Below, one piece after another: positions 60,985-64,000 of a DNA stretch of 64,000 nt. This stretch comes from Desulforapulum autotrophicum HRM2. GTDB taxonomy: Bacteria > Desulfobacterota > Desulfobacteria > Desulfobacterales > Desulfobacteraceae. Under the pieces are notes generated by a model. That model was not told the DNA's origin and did not search any database. It saw only the letters and a program-made list of their open reading frames with translations. Both the position numbers and the translations under genes were made by a program. The stretch spans positions 3,286,001 through 3,350,000 of the forward strand of contig NC_012108.1 of the NCBI RefSeq assembly GCF_000020365.1. The letters are read 5' to 3'. Each line of letters starts with the position of its first letter. Position 1 is the first letter of the stretch.

Positions 60985-61520
60985 TTTATCAGCTTTACAA
61001 TTTTCTTGAATGCCTCACCCTGGGCTTCCTTCATCAGCTCAAAAAGAATCATCTCACAGCTGGTTGCAACACCGCCTGCATCCCGGATACGCTGGATGCC
61101 CAGATCCTTGTTGGCTTTAGTACGTGAAGAGACGCAATCGGTTACGATCTGAACCTCACATCCTTTCTGAATGAGATCCCGCCCTGTCTGGTATACGCAA
61201 ATATGGGACTCGATGCCAGTGAGGAGCACCTGGTTGCGGCCGAGGGTTTCAAACCGCCGGGTGAATTCAGGGTTGAGAAGACAGCTGAAGCTGTGCTTTG
61301 CAATGGGGGTACTGCCCGCCATGATTTCCGCGATTTCAGGGGTTGTACTGCCAAGCTTGTCAGGCAGCTGTTCCATCCAGACCACTGGAATATCAAGAAT
61401 TTCCATCCCCTTTAACAAATTTTTAAGGCTGGTAAAAAGTTCATTTCTTTCATACATCATCTCGGCAAGTCTGCCCTGGACATCAATAAGCAGCAGAACG
61501 GTACGATCAATTTCAAACAT
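60981..61520 (-). CDS. Isochorismatase-family cysteine hydrolase
   Basis: A 179-residue protein with the catalytic triad D13 (LLIDVQ), K75 (AKHSFS) and C108 (GIESHICVYQT), with a cis-peptide before the Cys. Family members hydrolyse isochorismate, nicotinamide or N-carbamoyl compounds; sequence gives no specific substrate. YcaC-like hydrolases are closest in size. GGGGG precedes the ATG. It is downstream of pyrD by 22 nt, so it may act on a pyrimidine-related amide (inference). Confidence 0.85.
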   Translation of the reverse strand: MFEIDRTVLLLIDVQGRLAEMMYERNELFTSLKNLLKGMEILDIPVVWMEQLPDKLGSTTPEIAEIMAGSTPIAKHSFSCLLNPEFTRRFETLGRNQVLLTGIESHICVYQTGRDLIQKGCEVQIVTDCVSSRTKANKDLGIQRIRDAGGVATSCEMILFELMKEAQGEAFKKIVKLIK

Positions 61521-61542
61521 GGTATCCCCCTGTGGTTATCGG

Positions 61543-62451
61543 TTAAACCCTGAGCGTTCCCCTGATCTGGGAAAGTCGCGCAATCTTTTTTCTCTGCATG
61601 AATTGTCTGATTCCCTTTACGATTCTTAACGGGGCGTCGGGATCAGCCAGGGTGGCCGTTCCCACCTGGACGGCAGTTGCTCCGGCAATGATAAACTCCA
61701 GGGCATCTTTTGCCGTCATGATCCCCCCGATACCGATGACCGGCACCTTTACCACCTTTGCCACCTGCCATACCATTCTCAAGGCCACAGGTTTAATGGC
61801 AGGCCCTGAAAGCCCGCCCGTTATATTTGCAAGCATGGGACTTGCAGTTTCAGCGTCAATTGCAAGCCCGGTCAAGGTATTTATCAGGGAAATCGAGTCA
61901 GCCCCGCCCCTTTCTACGGCAAGGGCGATGGTTGTAATATCTGTCACATTGGGACTGAGCTTTACCATGACATGCTTTGAGGTTGATTGCCTGACCCCCT
62001 GGACCACCTCCAGAGCAGCTTCTGGATCAACACCAAAGGCTGCGCCCCCGGCCGAAACATTGGGGCAGGAGATATTTACCTCAACGCCTGTTATTCCAGG
62101 AAGATTGTCTATGATTGCGGCAAGCTGTGCATACTCTTCAGCGGTTTTTCCGTAGATGTTGGCAAATACGGGGCAGGTGAGCTTCTGGAGAAAGGGGAGT
62201 TTGTCTCGGATAAAACCTTCAATTCCCACATTTTCAAGACCCACGGCGTTTAAAAGACCGCCCGGGGTTTCAACCACCCTTGGCATGGGATTTCCCGTGG
62301 AGGGCTTTAACGACACTCCCTTTACCACAATGCCACCAAGGGCATTAAGGTCGATCAAATCCTTATACTCTGCCCCATATCCAAATGTCCCCGAGGCTGT
62401 GATCACAGGGTTTTCAAGCTGAACCCCATTGATGTCGACACCTGTATTCAT
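61543..62451 (-). CDS. pyrD: Dihydroorotate dehydrogenase, class 1B catalytic subunit
   Basis: A 302-residue flavoprotein with catalytic C129 (VNISCPNVSAGG), an FMN-binding GTFGYGAEY and GGIVVKG, and the C-terminal PVIGIGGIMTAKDALEFI phosphate site. It oxidises dihydroorotate to orotate in pyrimidine synthesis. Class 1B enzymes need the PyrK electron-transfer partner, which is not in the window. A truncated family B element lies between it and the BatDE-like gene upstream; AAGGAATACA precedes the ATG. Confidence 0.95.
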   Translation of the reverse strand: MNTGVDINGVQLENPVITASGTFGYGAEYKDLIDLNALGGIVVKGVSLKPSTGNPMPRVVETPGGLLNAVGLENVGIEGFIRDKLPFLQKLTCPVFANIYGKTAEEYAQLAAIIDNLPGITGVEVNISCPNVSAGGAAFGVDPEAALEVVQGVRQSTSKHVMVKLSPNVTDITTIALAVERGGADSISLINTLTGLAIDAETASPMLANITGGLSGPAIKPVALRMVWQVAKVVKVPVIGIGGIMTAKDALEFIIAGATAVQVGTATLADPDAPLRIVKGIRQFMQRKKIARLSQIRGTLRV

Positions 62452-62469
62452 TGTATTCCTTTTTTCCCT

Positions 62470-62567
62470 AACTTACCGAAGCGTACTGTAGTACGTGAGG
62501 CCCGATTTATAATTTGCTAACTTTGTGAAACAACGCAGCAAAGGGGTGAGTTTTCGTTCAAACACTA
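62470..62567 (-). repeat. Structured repeat family B, copy 3, truncated
   Basis: This copy starts at the BatDE-like gene's TAG stop (62565-62567), keeps the TGAACGAAAACTCACC end and the AGCGTACTGTAGTACGTGAGG apical hairpin (split: CGTAC and GTACG arms with a TGTA loop), and ends near the pyrD ribosome-binding site. The other arm is missing, so the outer stem cannot close. Confidence 0.75.
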
Positions 62568-64000
62568 TATAATGCCGGCCAAAGAGGCCTTAACCCAGCC
62601 CACCTTATCCTTTGAAAATGAAATTCTCAGAAACGCCTTTTCTGCCCGTTCCACCCGCACCTTTGTTCCGGCGTGGAGAATAAAAAGTTCGGTCGCCTCG
62701 TCCGAATATCCTGATCGTACCGGGGCCCCATCGGCAAGGATGATGGCCTGGGACTGTGCATATTGGTGATAATAGTTAAAAAATGCCGTTGCAACGACCA
62801 CAACCGATAAAACACAAAGGATCGAACCAACAAGGGTAAACACCCTTTTTCTCCGAAACATGCGAACCCCTATATGGACAACAAAACAGAACCACAAAAA
62901 AACAGCACCATAGGCGACCGTTCCTATAGGCAGATAATTGTCCCAGAAAAAAATGAGCGACAGGATATCAATATTTCGTTCTGGCGCAACATCCGTGACA
63001 AGGCCCCTTGCATGGTCAAGGTTGTATCTAAGGTCCGGATCCCGGGGCGTCAGTTTCACGGCCCGCTCATACCAGAGGATGGCATGGCCAAGGTCTCCTG
63101 CCTTTAAACAGGCGTTGCCGATATTGTAGTATAACTGGCCATTTTTAATACCATTGGCAGCAACTTTTTCAAATGCGACGGCTGCTTCTTGAAACTGCCC
63201 GGCCTTATACAGGTTAACCCCCTGTAGAAAAAGGGTCCCGGAATCATCGGCCCGGCCCGGCCCGGGCACAGCAGCAAAAAAGCCCAGGCAGACAATGCAA
63301 AGGGCAAGTTGTTTGACCCGCTGGAGGAGATTTTTTTTCAGATTTGAATCAAACAACGCACCACCATACCGGGCCGATTCAATGTCGTGGAGCATGGCTA
63401 TGGCCGCTTGTATCTGCCTGTCATTGCAACCTGCACCTGACAGGATCTGTGAAATTTCCCCGGCAGTTATGGTCTCTCCAGGCAGTTTGCCCCTGGAACG
63501 CACCTTTGCAACCAGGGCCATATAAAGATTACGAAGAAAGTCTTGATCCGGCAAATTCTTTGTCCCGGCGGTTTTAAGAGCTTGCCTTGCCTTTCGTTCC
63601 ATGAGAGAGGCAAAGGATTCCTCTTTTTTGAAGAAATTATTTGCGACCCGGAAAACGAGCAGTAAAACAAGCGGCAGTGCAAGAAGCAGGACAAAGCGAT
63701 TTAAAGAAAGGGATCTTTGGGCAACGAGCACCCCGGCTCCCTCCTTCAGGGCAAGGATATCGTCGCCAATGAATTCAACCGCCTGTTTTTTAACCTCTTC
63801 TTCGGCTTTTTTTGCGGACGCCTGGGTTACAGGGGTGTCCCCTGGGGCAGCAGACTCAACGGTAAGGGAAAATCCAGGGGTTGAAAGGGTCTCATAATCT
63901 TGTGTGTCAATATTAAAATATGTGAGCGTAACCGGTTCAATGGAAAATTCTCCCGGTGCCACGGGAACGATTGCCTGCTTAAATGTCTTGTCCCCCTTAT
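62565..64000 (-). CDS. BatD-BatE fusion protein, C-terminal part
   Basis: The visible ~478 residues begin inside a BatD-type beta domain (KTFKQAIVPVAPGEFSIEPVTLTYFN) and continue through a membrane helix (FVLLLALPLVLLLVFRV, about residue 90). A helical region follows (to about 205), then a second hydrophobic segment, two to three TPR-like repeats (NGQLYYNIGNACLKAGDLGHAI), two further membrane helices and an SH3-like C-terminus (GTKVRVERAEKAFLRISFSKDKVGWV). Bat proteins occur with MoxR ATPases in oxidative-stress and envelope systems. The open frame runs beyond the right edge, so the start is not seen; an in-frame GTG at 63962 is internal. BatD and BatE are usually separate genes. Confidence 0.82.
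   Translation of the reverse strand, partial: KGDKTFKQAIVPVAPGEFSIEPVTLTYFNIDTQDYETLSTPGFSLTVESAAPGDTPVTQASAKKAEEEVKKQAVEFIGDDILALKEGAGVLVAQRSLSLNRFVLLLALPLVLLLVFRVANNFFKKEESFASLMERKARQALKTAGTKNLPDQDFLRNLYMALVAKVRSRGKLPGETITAGEISQILSGAGCNDRQIQAAIAMLHDIESARYGGALFDSNLKKNLLQRVKQLALCIVCLGFFAAVPGPGRADDSGTLFLQGVNLYKAGQFQEAAVAFEKVAANGIKNGQLYYNIGNACLKAGDLGHAILWYERAVKLTPRDPDLRYNLDHARGLVTDVAPERNIDILSLIFFWDNYLPIGTVAYGAVFLWFCFVVHIGVRMFRRKRVFTLVGSILCVLSVVVVATAFFNYYHQYAQSQAIILADGAPVRSGYSDEATELFILHAGTKVRVERAEKAFLRISFSKDKVGWVKASLAGII

Overview
The window looks like chromosome of a sulfate-reducing Desulfobacterota of the Desulfobacteraceae type. This is an inference from gene content: rubrerythrin, a TRAP-TAXI uptake cluster with an anaerobic-type dehydrogenase, KamA, a two-gene SUF system, many response regulators, and abundant structured intergenic repeats. 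Most of it is housekeeping DNA with medium GC content, and nearly all genes sit in short co-directional operons.

Left part (1-12.3 kb, mostly minus strand): tRNA anticodon-loop modification genes (tcdA, partial cmoA), two small basic proteins, a three-gene membrane/signalling operon (MscS channel, response regulator, response regulator fused to a FapA/DUF342 polymerisation-type domain), then glgC-glgA. At 11.6-21.3 kb a GntR-FCD regulator diverges from a seven-gene catabolic cluster: a TPP-dependent enzyme, a TAXI binding protein, a fused TRAP permease, a three-subunit FAD/[2Fe-2S] dehydrogenase of the opine/HcnABC/D-hydroxyproline type, and an Asp/Glu-racemase-family protein. Two identical 22-bp AT-rich sites flank the divergent promoter.

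Middle (21.6-41 kb): rubrerythrin, a GNAT acetyltransferase, a PatB-type C-S lyase and a DUF1848 protein; a decayed hipBA toxin-antitoxin locus fused tail-to-tail with an SF2 helicase; asd; a soluble histidine kinase beside the relic of an NtrC-type regulator; a four-gene PrkA-YeaH-SpoVR-PrkA2 stress operon; and a protein with eleven 15-residue acidic repeats. From 40.6 to 51.8 kb: a signal-less binding protein, TetR, crotonase, SDR, KamA, IspD, an HPr-like fusion, a SufBC pair, RNase P RNA, a zinc-ribbon protein and a Nif3-like protein. From 51.9 kb: tRNA(CAU), rpoD, dnaG, hisB, a rimB-rimK-deacylase operon, a SprA-like metalloprotein, a cysteine hydrolase, pyrD and a BatD-BatE fusion that runs off the right edge.

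The most unusual material is intergenic. One family (copies at 2.1, 25.5 and 60.4 kb, with relics at 21.4, 29.1 and 38.8 kb) is a chain of palindromic modules joined through shared GTTTCAT/ATGAAAC ends. A diverged relative at 44.3 kb keeps the same loop segments but has different, still complementary, stems, which is what a conserved folded RNA or DNA would show. A second family (40.4, 43.3 and 62.5 kb) always sits directly after a minus-strand gene, with that gene's TAG stop at the element boundary. No transposase, reverse transcriptase, CRISPR array or prophage was seen.
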